The notes below the pieces were generated by a model, which saw only the letters and a program-made list of their open reading frames with translations, was not told the origin of the DNA and did not search any database. The translations under genes were made by a program, and so were the position numbers. Below are positions 33,880 to 43,339 of a stretch of 64,000 bases of DNA, piece by piece. Where the stretch lies: contig JAFVTI010000029.1 in the NCBI GenBank assembly GCA_017503325.1, positions 124,001 to 188,000 on the forward strand, read 5' to 3'. The stretch comes from Clostridia bacterium. GTDB lineage: Bacteria > Bacillota > Clostridia > Oscillospirales > CAG-272. The first letter of the stretch is position 1, and the number at the start of each line of letters is the position of its first letter.

Positions 33880-35001
33880 GTGAACGATAATGTTTTGGTT
33901 CGACTCAAAGGAGTTTCCAAGGCCTTCGACGGTGAGCCTGTTTTGCGCTCCATCGACCTGGATATTCATGACAAGGAATTTGTCACTCTGCTCGGTCCCT
34001 CGGGCTGCGGTAAAACCACAACGCTGCGTATCATTGGCGGCTTTGTATCCCCCGATTCGGGAGACGTGGAATTTTCGGGTCAGCGTATCAACGATGTTCC
34101 CGCATATAAAAGACATGTGAACACCGTGTTTCAGCGCTATGCCCTGTTTCCTCATTTGAATGTTTATGAGAACATCGCATTCGGACTCAAGGTACAAAAG
34201 GTAAAAAAGGATGAGATCGACCGTCGCGTCAAGGAAATGCTGGAGCTGGTCAACCTCAAGGGATTTGAAAAGCGTCACGTCGGCAATCTGTCGGGCGGTC
34301 AGCAGCAGCGCGTTGCCATCGCGCGTGCATTGATCAACCGTCCCAAGCTGCTGTTGCTGGACGAGCCCCTGGGCGCGCTTGACCTCAAGCTGCGCAAGGA
34401 TATGCAGAAGGAGCTCAAGAGGATCCAGCGTGAGACCGGTATTACCTTTATTTACGTCACGCACGACCAGGAGGAGGCGCTGTCTATGTCGGATACCGTT
34501 GTCGTAATGGCAGACGGTGCGATCCAACAGATCGGCTCTCCTACCGATATCTATAACGAGCCCATCAACGCATTCGTTGCCGACTTTATCGGTGAATCCA
34601 ACATTCTGGACGGCACCATGCCCTGTGACTTCAAGGCAAAGGTTGCAGGACACGTCTTTGACTGTCTGGACAGCGGCTTTGCCCCGGGCGAAAAGGTTGA
34701 CGTGGTCATCCGTCCCGAGGACGTGGACGTGGTGGACGTCAAAAACGGTATGCTGATCGGCACGGTTTCGGGCGTTACCTTCAAGGGTGACTACTACGAG
34801 ATCATCGTGGACGTTCAGGGCTTCAAATGGATGCTGGAGACCTCGGACTTTGTTGCCGAGGGTCAGACTATTGGTCTGCACATTCAGCCCGATGCGATCC
34901 ACGTCATGAAAAAGTCCGAGTACTCGGGCAAATTCGGTGACTACTCCACCTTCTCTGATGAAATGGACCACCTTTCCGACGTGGTCGAGGAGGAGGAATA
35001 A
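33880..35001 (+). CDS. potA: Spermidine/putrescine ABC transporter ATP-binding protein PotA
   Basis: 373 residues from GTG 33880. Walker [10 protein letters not shown] (~residue 40), Q-loop [10 protein letters not shown], signature LSGGQQQR, Walker [13 protein letters not shown] and H-loop THDQEEA are all intact. A TOBE domain occupies the last ~110 residues. AAGGAG is 12 nt upstream of GTG, a long spacing; an ATG at 33873 with better spacing opens only a five-codon out-of-frame ORF that ends across the GTG. First gene of a four-gene operon. Confidence 0.95.
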   Translation: MNDNVLVRLKGVSKAFDGEPVLRSIDLDIHDKEFVTLLGPSGCGKTTTLRIIGGFVSPDSGDVEFSGQRINDVPAYKRHVNTVFQRYALFPHLNVYENIAFGLKVQKVKKDEIDRRVKEMLELVNLKGFEKRHVGNLSGGQQQRVAIARALINRPKLLLLDEPLGALDLKLRKDMQKELKRIQRETGITFIYVTHDQEEALSMSDTVVVMADGAIQQIGSPTDIYNEPINAFVADFIGESNILDGTMPCDFKAKVAGHVFDCLDSGFAPGEKVDVVIRPEDVDVVDVKNGMLIGTVSGVTFKGDYYEIIVDVQGFKWMLETSDFVAEGQTIGLHIQPDAIHVMKKSEYSGKFGDYSTFSDEMDHLSDVVEEEE

Positions 35002-35003
35002 GC

Positions 35004-35858
35004 ATGAACAAAACCGCTAAAGGACCGCTGTCGCGCTTGCTTGCGGCACCGCACATTCTCTGGAGTGTGCTGTTTATTCTCATTCCCTTGGCGTTCGTTG
35101 CGTTCTATGCATTCACAGATAACGATCTGCACTTCACTCTTACGCATATTTCCGAGTTCTTTACCCCGAAATACTTAGGAGTATTTCTCCGCTCGGTTAA
35201 GCTTGCCGCGATCGCGACCGTGATCTGCCTTGTGATCGGTTATCCCGCCGCATACTTCATCTCCCGTACCTCGCCCAACGCCCAGAAGGTGCTTGTGGTG
35301 CTGATCATGCTCCCCATGTGGACAAACTTCATCATTCGTACGTATGCTTTGTCTGAGGTGCTGGAGGTTATCAACAACGCCATCGTATATCTGCTCTCCC
35401 TGCTTCCCGAGAGCCTGGTGCCCATCGCACTGGATCCCAAGCCCGACATCGTGATCTACAACGAGACCGCCGTTGTCGTGGGTATGGTATACGATTTTCT
35501 CCCCTACATGATTCTCCCCATTTATTCCGTGATGTCCAAGCTTGACTACCGTCTTGTCGAGGCAGCGCAGGATCTTGGCTGCAACGGCTTTGGCGTTTTG
35601 CGCAAGGTCGTGCTTCCGCTCTCGATCCCCGGCGTGCTGTCAGGCATTACCATGGTATTCGTTCCCTCGATCTCCACGTTCTACATCTCCAACCAGCTCG
35701 GCGGCATTTTCCTGATAGGTGATATCATTGATTACTATTACTATAATAATAATCACCACTTCGCGGCCGCACTCTCCTTTGTGCTGATGCTGATCCTGCT
35801 GGCAGGCCTGATCCTGATGAATCGCTTTGGCGACGACGAAAAGGAGGGTAAACGATGA
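35004..35858 (+). CDS. potB: Spermidine/putrescine ABC transporter permease PotB
   Basis: 284 residues with six membrane helices. The permease EAA loop is VEAAQDLGCNGFGVLRKVVLPLSIPG, which docks on PotA. Ribosome binding site GAGGAGGAA lies in the end of potA, two nt upstream in frame. The stop overlaps the next start. Confidence 0.94.
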   Translation: MNKTAKGPLSRLLAAPHILWSVLFILIPLAFVAFYAFTDNDLHFTLTHISEFFTPKYLGVFLRSVKLAAIATVICLVIGYPAAYFISRTSPNAQKVLVVLIMLPMWTNFIIRTYALSEVLEVINNAIVYLLSLLPESLVPIALDPKPDIVIYNETAVVVGMVYDFLPYMILPIYSVMSKLDYRLVEAAQDLGCNGFGVLRKVVLPLSIPGVLSGITMVFVPSISTFYISNQLGGIFLIGDIIDYYYYNNNHHFAAALSFVLMLILLAGLILMNRFGDDEKEGKR

Positions 35859-36721
35859 AAAAGAACAATTTCCTTGCGAATTTCTACATGTTCATGGTGT
35901 TCTTCTTTCTCTTTGCACCCATCGTGGTCATGATCCTGTTCTCGTTCAACGCAGGAAAGAGCACCTCCGTTTTTGAAGGCTTCTCGCTTACCTGGTATGC
36001 TGAGATGATCTCCAACGAGGCAATTCTGGAGGCTGTGCGCAACACGCTTTTGTTGGCTGTGACCTCCTCGGTCATCTCCACCGTGCTTGGCACCGTGGCA
36101 GCTTACGGCATCAACAAGATGCGCTCACCCGGCGTGCGCGCAACGCTGATGACCATAACGCAGATCCCCATGATCAACCCCGAGATCATTACCGGCTTTT
36201 CCTTCACGCTCTTGTTCGTGTTCACCGGTACGATCCTTCACTTCTCCGAAACCTTCAGCTTCTGGACCATGCTGATCGCGCACGTGACCTTCTCACTTCC
36301 CTACGTCATGCTGCAGATCATGCCCAAGCTCAAGCAGATGGACAAGTCCCTGCCCGAAGCCGCCATGGACCTTGGCTGCAATCCCGTACAGTCGTTTTTC
36401 AAGGTGGAGCTGCCCGAGATCATGCCCGGTATCGTCACCGGTCTGATCATGGCGTTTACGCTCTCGCTGGACGACTTTGTCATCAGCTATTTTACCAAGG
36501 GCTCTGGCTTTACCACGCTGCCCATTCTGATCTACGGTGAGGTCAGAAAGTCGGTCAAGCCCGACATTTACGCACTTGCTACCGTGATCTTCGTTACCGT
36601 GCTGGTTTTCCTGGTTTTGTTCAACATGCTCAGCACCGACGAGGATGCAAAGGCCAAGCGTCAACAGCAGCGCGAAAAGGCTCGCGCACGCAGAAAGCAT
36701 GCAAAGGAGGCGCACAAATGA
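35855..36721 (+). CDS. potC: Spermidine/putrescine ABC transporter permease PotC
   Basis: 288 residues with six membrane helices and the EAA loop PEAAMDLGCNPVQSFFKVELPEIMPG. ATG overlaps the potB stop by 4 nt and its own stop overlaps potD the same way. The C-terminus is a highly basic Lys/Arg/Gln tail (RQQQREKARARRKHAKEAHK). Confidence 0.94.
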   Translation: MKKNNFLANFYMFMVFFFLFAPIVVMILFSFNAGKSTSVFEGFSLTWYAEMISNEAILEAVRNTLLLAVTSSVISTVLGTVAAYGINKMRSPGVRATLMTITQIPMINPEIITGFSFTLLFVFTGTILHFSETFSFWTMLIAHVTFSLPYVMLQIMPKLKQMDKSLPEAAMDLGCNPVQSFFKVELPEIMPGIVTGLIMAFTLSLDDFVISYFTKGSGFTTLPILIYGEVRKSVKPDIYALATVIFVTVLVFLVLFNMLSTDEDAKAKRQQQREKARARRKHAKEAHK

Positions 36722-37911
36722 AACGTCTCAAGCTTTTATCCGCCATCTTTGCCATGGTCCTGCTTATGCCCTGCCTTGCTTCGCTTTCCGCCTGTGACAG
36801 CAATTACGACGTTGTTCTCAACGTTTACAACTGGGGTGAATACATTTCTGACGGCTCTTACGACTCGCTGAACGTCAACGAAGCCTTTGAAAAATGGTAT
36901 TTTCAGGAATACGGCGTACGCGTCAAGGTCAATTACGATACGTACGACTCCAACGAGAGCCTTCGTGCAAAGCTGGAATCGAACGCAGTCAGCTACGACG
37001 TCATCATTCCCTCGGACTACATGATCGATTACTTTATCGAGCATGAAATGCTGCAGGAGCTCAACTTCGAGAACATTCCCAACTTTGAAAAGAATATTCC
37101 CGAGCAGTTCCGCAATCTGTTCTACGACCCCGAGAACAAATACACCGTTCCCTATACCTACGGCATGGTTGGTATCGTATACGACACCAACGTGGTCACG
37201 GACGTAACGCCTAAGGACGTGACGTGGGATCTGATGTGGAGCGATGATTACGCCAAGCAGATCCTACAGTTTGATAACTCCAGAGACGCCTTCGGTACGG
37301 CTATGTACAAGCTGGGTATCAGCGTCAACTCCGATTGCCCCAATGATTGGAGAGCTGCATATGACGAGCTGGCAGCACAAAAGCCGCTGCTCAAGAGATA
37401 CGTCATGGACCAGGTATTCAACATGATGGAATCGGGTGACGCTGCCATTGCGGCCTACTATGCGGGTGACTGCATTACCATGATGGAGAACTCCTCCGAA
37501 AATGTGGATCTGCAGTTTGGTTACCCCAGAGATAAGGACGGTAACATCTGTACCAATCTGTTTATGGATGCGATGTGTATTCCCACCTGCGCCAAGAACA
37601 AGGAGGTTGCTGAGGCGTATATCAACTTTATGCTCTCGACCGATCTTGTCATTGACGGTGAACCCTGCGATATTGCGAGAGCAAACGCGGAGTATATTTA
37701 CTATGCAACGCCCAATAGCGCGGTTTACGAAAATCCCGAGTACCAGGAGGCTCTTGGCAAGGGTGACGAGGAATGCGACTATTACGAGATGCTTTATCCC
37801 GAGGGCTTTGATTTTGCCGCTTCGTATAACGAGTTTGCATACGCAAATCTGGATCCGGAGCTTTTGGCATTTATCTCCGACCTTTGGTTGGATCTGAAAT
37901 TATTGGATTAA
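36718..37911 (+). CDS. potD: Spermidine/putrescine-binding lipoprotein PotD
   Basis: 397 residues. A lipoprotein signal ends at SLSACDS (Cys26). The extracellular binding-protein type-II fold starts NVYNWGEYISDG, a PotD/PotF hallmark, followed by YDVIIPSDYMIDYFIE, the YTYGMVGIVYD block and PRDKDGNICTNLFMDAMCIP. It delivers polyamine to PotBC. Confidence 0.94.
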   Translation: MKRLKLLSAIFAMVLLMPCLASLSACDSNYDVVLNVYNWGEYISDGSYDSLNVNEAFEKWYFQEYGVRVKVNYDTYDSNESLRAKLESNAVSYDVIIPSDYMIDYFIEHEMLQELNFENIPNFEKNIPEQFRNLFYDPENKYTVPYTYGMVGIVYDTNVVTDVTPKDVTWDLMWSDDYAKQILQFDNSRDAFGTAMYKLGISVNSDCPNDWRAAYDELAAQKPLLKRYVMDQVFNMMESGDAAIAAYYAGDCITMMENSSENVDLQFGYPRDKDGNICTNLFMDAMCIPTCAKNKEVAEAYINFMLSTDLVIDGEPCDIARANAEYIYYATPNSAVYENPEYQEALGKGDEECDYYEMLYPEGFDFAASYNEFAYANLDPELLAFISDLWLDLKLLD

Positions 37912-37913
37912 AA

Positions 37914-37943
37914 AACAAGAGCCGCTCACGCGGCTCTTTGTTT
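37914..37943 (+). terminator. Terminator of potABCD
   Basis: AAGAGCCGC / GCGGCTCTT stem, with A-run before and T-rich tail after. Confidence 0.85.
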
Positions 37944-37951
37944 GTGAGGTT

Positions 37952-39109
37952 ATGATGCAAAAAACAGTTCGTTTATTTGACCTGGATAGTTACATGCAAT
38001 CCTTTGACGCAACAGTGCTCTCTTGCGAGCAGCAGGAAAACAGATTTGCCGTGGTGCTGGATCAGACTGCGTTTTTCCCCGAGGAGGGCGGTCAGAGTGC
38101 CGACAGCGGCTCTCTTGACGGCGCACGGGTGCTGGACGTGCAGGAAAAGGATGGCGTGATTACACACTACACCGATGCTCCTTTGCAGATCGGCATGACC
38201 GTGCACGGGCAGCTTGACTTTGATGCGCGCTATCAGAAAATGCAAATTCACTCCGGTGAGCATATCATCTCGGGGCTGATGCACAGAAAATACGGCTACA
38301 GCAACGTGGGATTTCACCTCGGCGGTGAGATCACCATGGACTTTGACGGCGAGCTTACACGCGAGCAGCTGGATGAGATCGAGGACGAGGCAAACCGCAT
38401 CGTTTATGAGAACGTGGCCATCACGGCTGCGTATCCGAGTGCCGAGGTGCTGGCTGCAACCGAGTACCGCTCCAAGCTGGACCTAAGTGAGAACGTGCGC
38501 CTTGTCACCATTGGCGACTACGACGTGTGCGCTTGCTGTGCACCGCACGTGGCAAGAACGGGCGAGATTGGGTTGATCAAGCTGTTGGATGCCATTCGAT
38601 ACAAAGGCGGCATGCGCATTCACTTTCTTGCGGGCAGCGCGGCACTTGTGCATTACCGCAAGACCTGGCAGGACGTGGCTGCCATTTCGGCAATGCTGTC
38701 GGTCAAGCAAAGCGAGGTGGTCGAGGGCGTCAAGAAAAAGGAAACGGAGATCGAAAAGCGTTCTGCGCTGATCTCTTCCCTGCGCCGTCAGCTGCTTGAC
38801 TACAAAATTGCAGCATTGGAGGAAACAGAGGGAAACCTTTGCATCTTCACGGATGACCCCGACATGCTCTCTCTGCGCCTTTTGGTCAACGCAGGCGTGC
38901 CCAAGTGCACGGGCATCTGTGCGGCCTTCTATGGCAACGATGCGGACGGCTATCGTTATATCATGGGATCTGCGTCACGCGATCTCAAAGCCCTTTCAAA
39001 GCAAATAAACACCGCCCTTGGCGGCAAGGGCGGCGGCAGTGCGCAAATGATCCAGGGCAGCTGCACGGCAGCCGAGCAGATCATTCGCGATTATTTCAAA
39101 AGCTTATAA
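37952..39109 (+). CDS. Alanyl-tRNA editing protein (AlaX-like) with DHHA1 domain
   Basis: 385 residues. The AlaRS editing domain shows zinc ligands HSGEH (~residue 100) and CCAPH (~190). Residues ~240-275 form a coiled coil, and the C-terminal DHHA1 domain ends with ALGGKGGGSAQMIQG. It would deacylate Ser- or Gly-mischarged tRNA-Ala in trans. This long form (editing plus DHHA1, no aminoacylation domain) is common in clostridia. GAGG precedes a tandem ATG-ATG; the last 6 nt overlap the convergent gene. Confidence 0.9.
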   Translation: MMQKTVRLFDLDSYMQSFDATVLSCEQQENRFAVVLDQTAFFPEEGGQSADSGSLDGARVLDVQEKDGVITHYTDAPLQIGMTVHGQLDFDARYQKMQIHSGEHIISGLMHRKYGYSNVGFHLGGEITMDFDGELTREQLDEIEDEANRIVYENVAITAAYPSAEVLAATEYRSKLDLSENVRLVTIGDYDVCACCAPHVARTGEIGLIKLLDAIRYKGGMRIHFLAGSAALVHYRKTWQDVAAISAMLSVKQSEVVEGVKKKETEIEKRSALISSLRRQLLDYKIAALEETEGNLCIFTDDPDMLSLRLLVNAGVPKCTGICAAFYGNDADGYRYIMGSASRDLKALSKQINTALGGKGGGSAQMIQGSCTAAEQIIRDYFKSL

Positions 39110-39802
39110 CACAACGTCGCAGATCAGCATGTTGTGATCGGTCACGCGGCTTGTCGTGGTATCGACGGTGTGCACGTTTTGCACATCGTATCCGAGATAC
39201 AGCACGTTGTCGATCGAGCGATCGGCATAGGTATACAGGCCTTGATTTGCATACTTGAACATTGGCAGATGCTTTGCTATCTTGTCGGGATTGGTATTAA
39301 AATCCCCGCAGCAAAGGATTCTGCCATTGTTTTTTTGCACGTAATCGGACAGAATATCGCCAAGGCACAGCATGGTGTCGGTGTTGGCCTCGTCGCTCTC
39401 GACAGAGAGGTGCGTGTTGAACACGGTCACGCGCTCCCCGTCCACGTCAAGCACAGCATAGCCGCAGGACGTACCCTGCGTTGCGATCCTGACCGCGAAA
39501 TTTTGCGTGTCCGCCTCGATAATCGGGTAACGCGAAAGAATGGCCGTGCCGTATTCCCCGCCCTGAAAATCGCGAATTTTAATGAAATGCGTGTAGGGAT
39601 ACCCCGCCATGCGCGCAAGTTCGGCCGTCATGTCCACGCCCTCGGAGCGCGCGCAGACCTTGTCCACCTCCTGCAGGCAGACCACGCCAAAACTCTCGTC
39701 AGAAATACTATCGGCCAAAAGCTTCAGATTTTCTTCTGTATAATGCCCGTGCAGAAAATGCGACGAGCAGATGTTAAAGCTGACTAAACGAAACGATTTC
39801 AT
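39104..39802 (-). CDS. Endonuclease/exonuclease/phosphatase family protein
   Basis: 232 residues from ATG 39802 (AGAGG at 8 nt). The DNase-I-like fold is recognised by LVSFNI, CLQEVD (metal Glu), YGTAILSRYPI, VFNTHLS, GDFNTNP and the final SRVTDHNMLICDV (Asp-His pair). Such enzymes hydrolyse phosphodiesters in nucleic acids, inositol phosphates or lipids; the substrate is not predictable. No signal peptide. Confidence 0.88.
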   Translation of the reverse strand: MKSFRLVSFNICSSHFLHGHYTEENLKLLADSISDESFGVVCLQEVDKVCARSEGVDMTAELARMAGYPYTHFIKIRDFQGGEYGTAILSRYPIIEADTQNFAVRIATQGTSCGYAVLDVDGERVTVFNTHLSVESDEANTDTMLCLGDILSDYVQKNNGRILCCGDFNTNPDKIAKHLPMFKYANQGLYTYADRSIDNVLYLGYDVQNVHTVDTTTSRVTDHNMLICDVVL

Positions 39803-39856
39803 ATTTATCACCTCTTTTCCCTATTTTAACACATTTTCAAGAATCGGTAAAGGGGT

Positions 39857-39885
39857 TTGACAATTTTTACAATCTATGATATACT
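39857..39885 (+). promoter_or_regulatory. Promoter of the glpK leader
   Basis: TTGACA (39857-39862), 17 bp, TATACT (39880-39885). Predicted start about 39892, giving a ~150-nt structured leader. Confidence 0.85.
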
Positions 39886-39910
39886 GAAATAAATACAAGC
39901 GGAGGTTTGC

Positions 39911-39958
39911 GTGAAAGGTCACGTTACCTTCCTGCTCGCTTATCCATTCACGCCTTAA
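39911..39958 (+). CDS. Putative 15-codon leader peptide before glpK
   Basis: GTG 39911 has GGAGG (39901-39905) 5 nt upstream and reads MKGHVTFLLAYPFTP, then TAA. It begins ~19 nt after the predicted transcription start, and its stop codon touches the first base of an 18-bp hairpin. The placement is that of a translated leader. No single amino acid is enriched, so what would be sensed is unclear. Too short to prove by sequence. Confidence 0.4.
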   Translation: MKGHVTFLLAYPFTP

Positions 39959-40035
39959 CTTCACCCAAAATGGAGGCCAATCCATTTTGGGTGAAGTTCC
40001 CATCACTATATTGAGCCGCCATGGGCGGCAAGGAG
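39957..40035 (+). promoter_or_regulatory. Double-hairpin leader of glpK
   Basis: A perfect 18-bp stem (39957-39974 with 39981-39998, loop GGCCAA) has no T-run, so it is not a standard terminator. A second hairpin, GCCGCC-ATG-GGCGGC (40015-40029), abuts the AAGGAG ribosome binding site of glpK (40030-40035). Likely controls translation or transcript stability. Confidence 0.6.
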
Positions 40036-40041
40036 ATTACT

Positions 40042-41526
40042 ATGAAGCAATACTTACTTGCAATGGACCAAGGCACAACCAGCTGCCGCGCGATCATCTT
40101 TTCCTCGGACGGCACGATGGTCGGCACGGCACAAAAGGAATTTACGCAGATCTTTCCGCACGACGGATGGGTGGAGCACGATCCCACCGAGATCTGGGCA
40201 ACGCAGATTGGCGTTGCGCACGAGGCATTGGCAAAAACAGGCCTTGACGGTGCGGACATTGCCGCCATCGGCATTACCAACCAGCGCGAGACCACCGTGG
40301 TATGGGATAAGCATACAGGAAAGCCGGTCTACAACGCCATCGTATGGCAATGCCGCCGCACGGCCGATTACTGCGACTCGCTCAAGGAGCAAGGCTATGC
40401 TAATGTGGTCAGAGCCAAGACAGGCCTTTTGATCGACTCTTACTTCTCTGCCACCAAGATTCACTGGATCCTGCAAAACGTCCCCGGTGCTATGGAAAAG
40501 GCACAAAACGGAGATCTGCTGTTCGGCACGGTCGACACCTGGCTGATCTGGATGCTGACCGGCGGCAAGGTACACGCAACTGACCCCAGTAACGCGGCGC
40601 GCACCATGCTTTACAACATTCACAAGCTGTGTTGGGATACGGAGCTTTTGGAGCTTTTCGGGATTCCCGCATGCATGCTGCCCGAGGTACTGCCCTCCTC
40701 CGGTGTATTCGGCTATACAAAGCTATCTCTGTTTGGCGCGGAGGTTCCCATCGCGGGTGTGGCGGGCGACCAACAGGCCGCGCTGTTCGGTCAATGCTGC
40801 TTTGACAAGGGTGACGTCAAGAACACGTACGGCACGGGTGGATTTATGCTGATGAACACGGGCGAGACTGCCGTGACCTCGCAGAACGGCCTTGTGACAT
40901 CGATCGCGTGGCGCATCGGTGACAAAACGCAATACGTGCTTGAGGGCTCGGTATTCGTGTGCGGTGCTGCGGTGCAATGGCTGCGCGACGGTCTTGGCAT
41001 CATTCGCTCCTCGGCAGACACCGAAAAGCTGGCACGCAGCGTGCCCGATAACGGCGGCGTTTACTTTGTGCCCGCATTCGTGGGCTTGGGTGCACCCTAT
41101 TGGGATCCGTATGCCAGAGGCAGCATCGTGGGCTTGACGCGCGCAGCAACCAAGGCACATATCGTTCGCGCGACGCTGGAGGCCATGGCTTACCAGACAG
41201 CTGACGTGCTTGCCGTGATGGAGAAAGAGGCAAATGCACCCGTCCGCTCTCTGAAGGTGGACGGCGGAGCAAGTGCAAACAAGTTCCTGCTGCAATTCCA
41301 GGCTGATATCACGGGCAAGCAGATCGTACGTCCCGCCTGCATCGAGACCACGGCGCTGGGTGCGGCGTGTCTTGCCGGCCTTGCCGTGGGTGTTTACGAC
41401 TCTCTGGAGGCCATTCGCGCCATTTATCATCATGACGTACAGTTTGACGCACAAATGACTTCTGAGCAAAGAGATATGCTTTACGACGGCTGGAAAAAGG
41501 CTGTTGACAGAACACTGAGTGAATAA
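40042..41526 (+). CDS. glpK: Glycerol kinase
   Basis: 494 residues from ATG 40042 (AAGGAG at 6 nt), normal length. FGGY-kinase features: [16 protein letters not shown] phosphate-binding loop, [22 protein letters not shown], the glycerol-binding [23 protein letters not shown] and [16 protein letters not shown]. It phosphorylates glycerol to glycerol-3-phosphate. No glpF or glpD lies beside it. Expression is probably controlled by its structured leader. Confidence 0.96.
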   Translation: MKQYLLAMDQGTTSCRAIIFSSDGTMVGTAQKEFTQIFPHDGWVEHDPTEIWATQIGVAHEALAKTGLDGADIAAIGITNQRETTVVWDKHTGKPVYNAIVWQCRRTADYCDSLKEQGYANVVRAKTGLLIDSYFSATKIHWILQNVPGAMEKAQNGDLLFGTVDTWLIWMLTGGKVHATDPSNAARTMLYNIHKLCWDTELLELFGIPACMLPEVLPSSGVFGYTKLSLFGAEVPIAGVAGDQQAALFGQCCFDKGDVKNTYGTGGFMLMNTGETAVTSQNGLVTSIAWRIGDKTQYVLEGSVFVCGAAVQWLRDGLGIIRSSADTEKLARSVPDNGGVYFVPAFVGLGAPYWDPYARGSIVGLTRAATKAHIVRATLEAMAYQTADVLAVMEKEANAPVRSLKVDGGASANKFLLQFQADITGKQIVRPACIETTALGAACLAGLAVGVYDSLEAIRAIYHHDVQFDAQMTSEQRDMLYDGWKKAVDRTLSE

Positions 41527-41533
41527 TACATAA

Positions 41534-41580
41534 AAAAACCTCCATACTATGGTAGATATTACCGTGGCATGGAGGTTTTT
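41534..41580 (+). terminator. glpK terminator that sequesters the next gene's ribosome binding site
   Basis: A 12-bp stem (41534-41545 with 41569-41580) plus an inner TATGGTA/TACCGTG helix, ending in TTTTT. The 3' arm contains GGAGG (41571-41575), 5 nt before ATG 41581. In readthrough RNA that site would be base-paired and blocked. Confidence 0.75.
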
Positions 41581-42570
41581 ATGTCATATTTCGCGTTTGA
41601 CTTGAAAAAAAGCAAAAAGAAGTGTGCCGTGATCGGCTGTCATACAACGGGCGGTACCATCGCGCATGCGCTTGCCGTGCATGCCCCCATTGACGAGCTT
41701 GTACTGATCGATCAGGATCGGAGAATTGCCGACGGGCAGGTTGCGGACATTCTCGGTGCGCTTCCCGACAGTGCAAGGCTTGACGTGTGGGCGGGAGAGT
41801 ATGCTGATCTTGGCAGCTGCGATCTGATCGTGCTCTCTCTTGGCCTCCCTGCCCTGCACGAGTCAGCCCATGCCGATCTGATCGAATTGAACGCGCCATT
41901 GATCAGGCAGGCAGTTGGCAGCATCACAACCTACAATTCCGACGCGGTTTTACTTGTGGTCAGCGACCCGACCGAAGCAATGACGCAGATTGCGCTGCGC
42001 TATTCGGGCCTGCCGGCTTCGCGGGTGCTTGGAGTTGGCACACTGCCCATCTCGGCACGCCTTTGCAGCATGCTCGCGCAATACTTCGGAGCTGATATCA
42101 ACCAAGTACAGGCCTTGGTGCTGGGCTCGGCAGACGAGCACGCCGTGCTGCTGCAAAGCCGGATATGCGTCAGCGGTATGCCTTTGCATGATTATCTGAA
42201 AGCCAGCGGGCGCAGCGAGGACACCGGTATGCTCTGCTCTCTTTTGGACGATGCGATCTTTGCGTACGGTCGTGCATGCGACGTCAAGGGACGTGCGGAT
42301 CATTCGGTTGCCCATGCATGTGTGCGCCTGGCTGATGCGATATTCAACGACCGAAATACGCTGCTCTCTCCCTGCGTGGAAGCAAACGGATACTGTGAGC
42401 TCACACGGGTCTCCATGAGCCTGCCCTGTCTGGTTGGCAGCCAGGGCGCAAGAATCGTGCATGAGATCCTTCCCGCCTCTGCTGAGCTGGAGCAGCTGTA
42501 CAAGGCGGCAGCACGCCAGCGGGCGCAGTTATTTGATTACGATCGCCTTACAGAAAAAAACAAAACGTAA
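41581..42570 (+). CDS. Degenerate lactate/malate dehydrogenase-family protein
   Basis: 329 residues. The LDH/MDH fold is clear (VLIDQD after the first beta-alpha-beta, SDPTEAMT for the NPVD segment, GVGTLPISARLCSML with Arg160). Two key motifs are altered: the dinucleotide loop reads GCHTTGGT in place of GxGxxG, and the catalytic HGD motif reads GSADEH (182-187), placing Ala where His is expected. Thus ordinary L-lactate dehydrogenase activity is doubtful. Its transcript would come from glpK readthrough, as no separate promoter is seen. Confidence 0.75.
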   Translation: MSYFAFDLKKSKKKCAVIGCHTTGGTIAHALAVHAPIDELVLIDQDRRIADGQVADILGALPDSARLDVWAGEYADLGSCDLIVLSLGLPALHESAHADLIELNAPLIRQAVGSITTYNSDAVLLVVSDPTEAMTQIALRYSGLPASRVLGVGTLPISARLCSMLAQYFGADINQVQALVLGSADEHAVLLQSRICVSGMPLHDYLKASGRSEDTGMLCSLLDDAIFAYGRACDVKGRADHSVAHACVRLADAIFNDRNTLLSPCVEANGYCELTRVSMSLPCLVGSQGARIVHEILPASAELEQLYKAAARQRAQLFDYDRLTEKNKT

Positions 42571-42599
42571 AAAGGGTGCCATACAGCACCCCTTTTACG
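42566..42599. terminator. Bidirectional terminator between the LDH-like gene and rpmA
   Basis: AAAAGGGTGC / GCACCCCTTTT stem (one bulged C), loop CATACA, extended by CGT/ACG. Confidence 0.85.
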
Positions 42600-42615
42600 T
42601 TTGACCCGACAGAAA

Positions 42616-42894
42616 TCAGTCTGCGTATACGCTGACCTGCTTCTTGTCCTTAGTCTTGTGTTCAAATCTTACCTTGCCGTCAATCAGCGCGTACAGAGTG
42701 TGGTCGGTACCCATACCAACGTTGTTACCAGCGTGGATAGCGGTTCCTCTCTGTCTTACGATGATGTTGCCGGCAATAACTGCCTGACCGTCAGCCTTCT
42801 TAACGCCAAGGCGCTTAGACTCACTGTCACGACCGTTCTTAGTAGAGCCGACACCCTTTTTATGAGCAAAGAACTGTAAACTAAGTCTCAACAT
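42616..42894 (-). CDS. rpmA: 50S ribosomal protein L27
   Basis: 92 residues from ATG 42894 (GGAGG at 7 nt). The Firmicutes N-terminal extension [18 protein letters not shown] is present; LQFF-AHKKG is the Prp cleavage site that exposes the functional AHKKG end reaching the peptidyl-transferase centre. Body motifs [25 protein letters not shown] match L27. Last gene of rplU-prp-rpmA. Confidence 0.97.
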   Translation of the reverse strand: MLRLSLQFFAHKKGVGSTKNGRDSESKRLGVKKADGQAVIAGNIIVRQRGTAIHAGNNVGMGTDHTLYALIDGKVRFEHKTKDKKQVSVYAD

Positions 42895-42952
42895 GATCTT
42901 ACCTCCATCTTTTTGTGCGATCCCAATCCAAGGGGATTCTGAATTTGAAAAA

Positions 42953-43324
42953 TTACGCGGTTTGCGACTCGTACGGTCTGTCAACAACAGAAACGTCCAA
43001 GTAATCGTAATACTCCTCGATCATATCCTCAATCTGCTTGTAATAAGCCATGAAGATGCCCGATACGGCATAACGCTTGTAATCGTCCTCCTCGTATTCG
43101 GGGAGAGCCGACTTGGACTTAACCGTGATTCTTGTCGTAGTCTCATCGATGGTATAATCGATATGAGACGCATACGCCACCTCAACGGTATTGATGATAA
43201 GCATGGTCATTGCAGACAGCGCTGCGCAGATGATGTCGTCACCCTCTTGTCCGTATCCTGTGTGTCCCTGTTCCTCAAAGCCGTAGAAAATTCCGTCGCT
43301 TCTGAAAAATACCAGCTTGGTCAT
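42953..43324 (-). CDS. prp: Ribosomal-processing cysteine protease Prp
   Basis: 123 residues. The Prp signature [21 protein letters not shown] supplies the catalytic His and Cys. It removes the L27 N-terminal peptide encoded next door, an essential step in Firmicutes. No strong Shine-Dalgarno box precedes ATG 43324, so translation may be coupled to rplU, whose stop is 15 nt upstream. Confidence 0.93.
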   Translation of the reverse strand: MTKLVFFRSDGIFYGFEEQGHTGYGQEGDDIICAALSAMTMLIINTVEVAYASHIDYTIDETTTRITVKSKSALPEYEEDDYKRYAVSGIFMAYYKQIEDMIEEYYDYLDVSVVDRPYESQTA

Positions 43325-43339
43325 AAAAAAACCGAAAAA

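Noticed and set aside
39957..39998. The 18-bp glpK leader hairpin as an ordinary intrinsic terminator
   Set aside because: No T-run follows it; the next bases are CCCATCAC.
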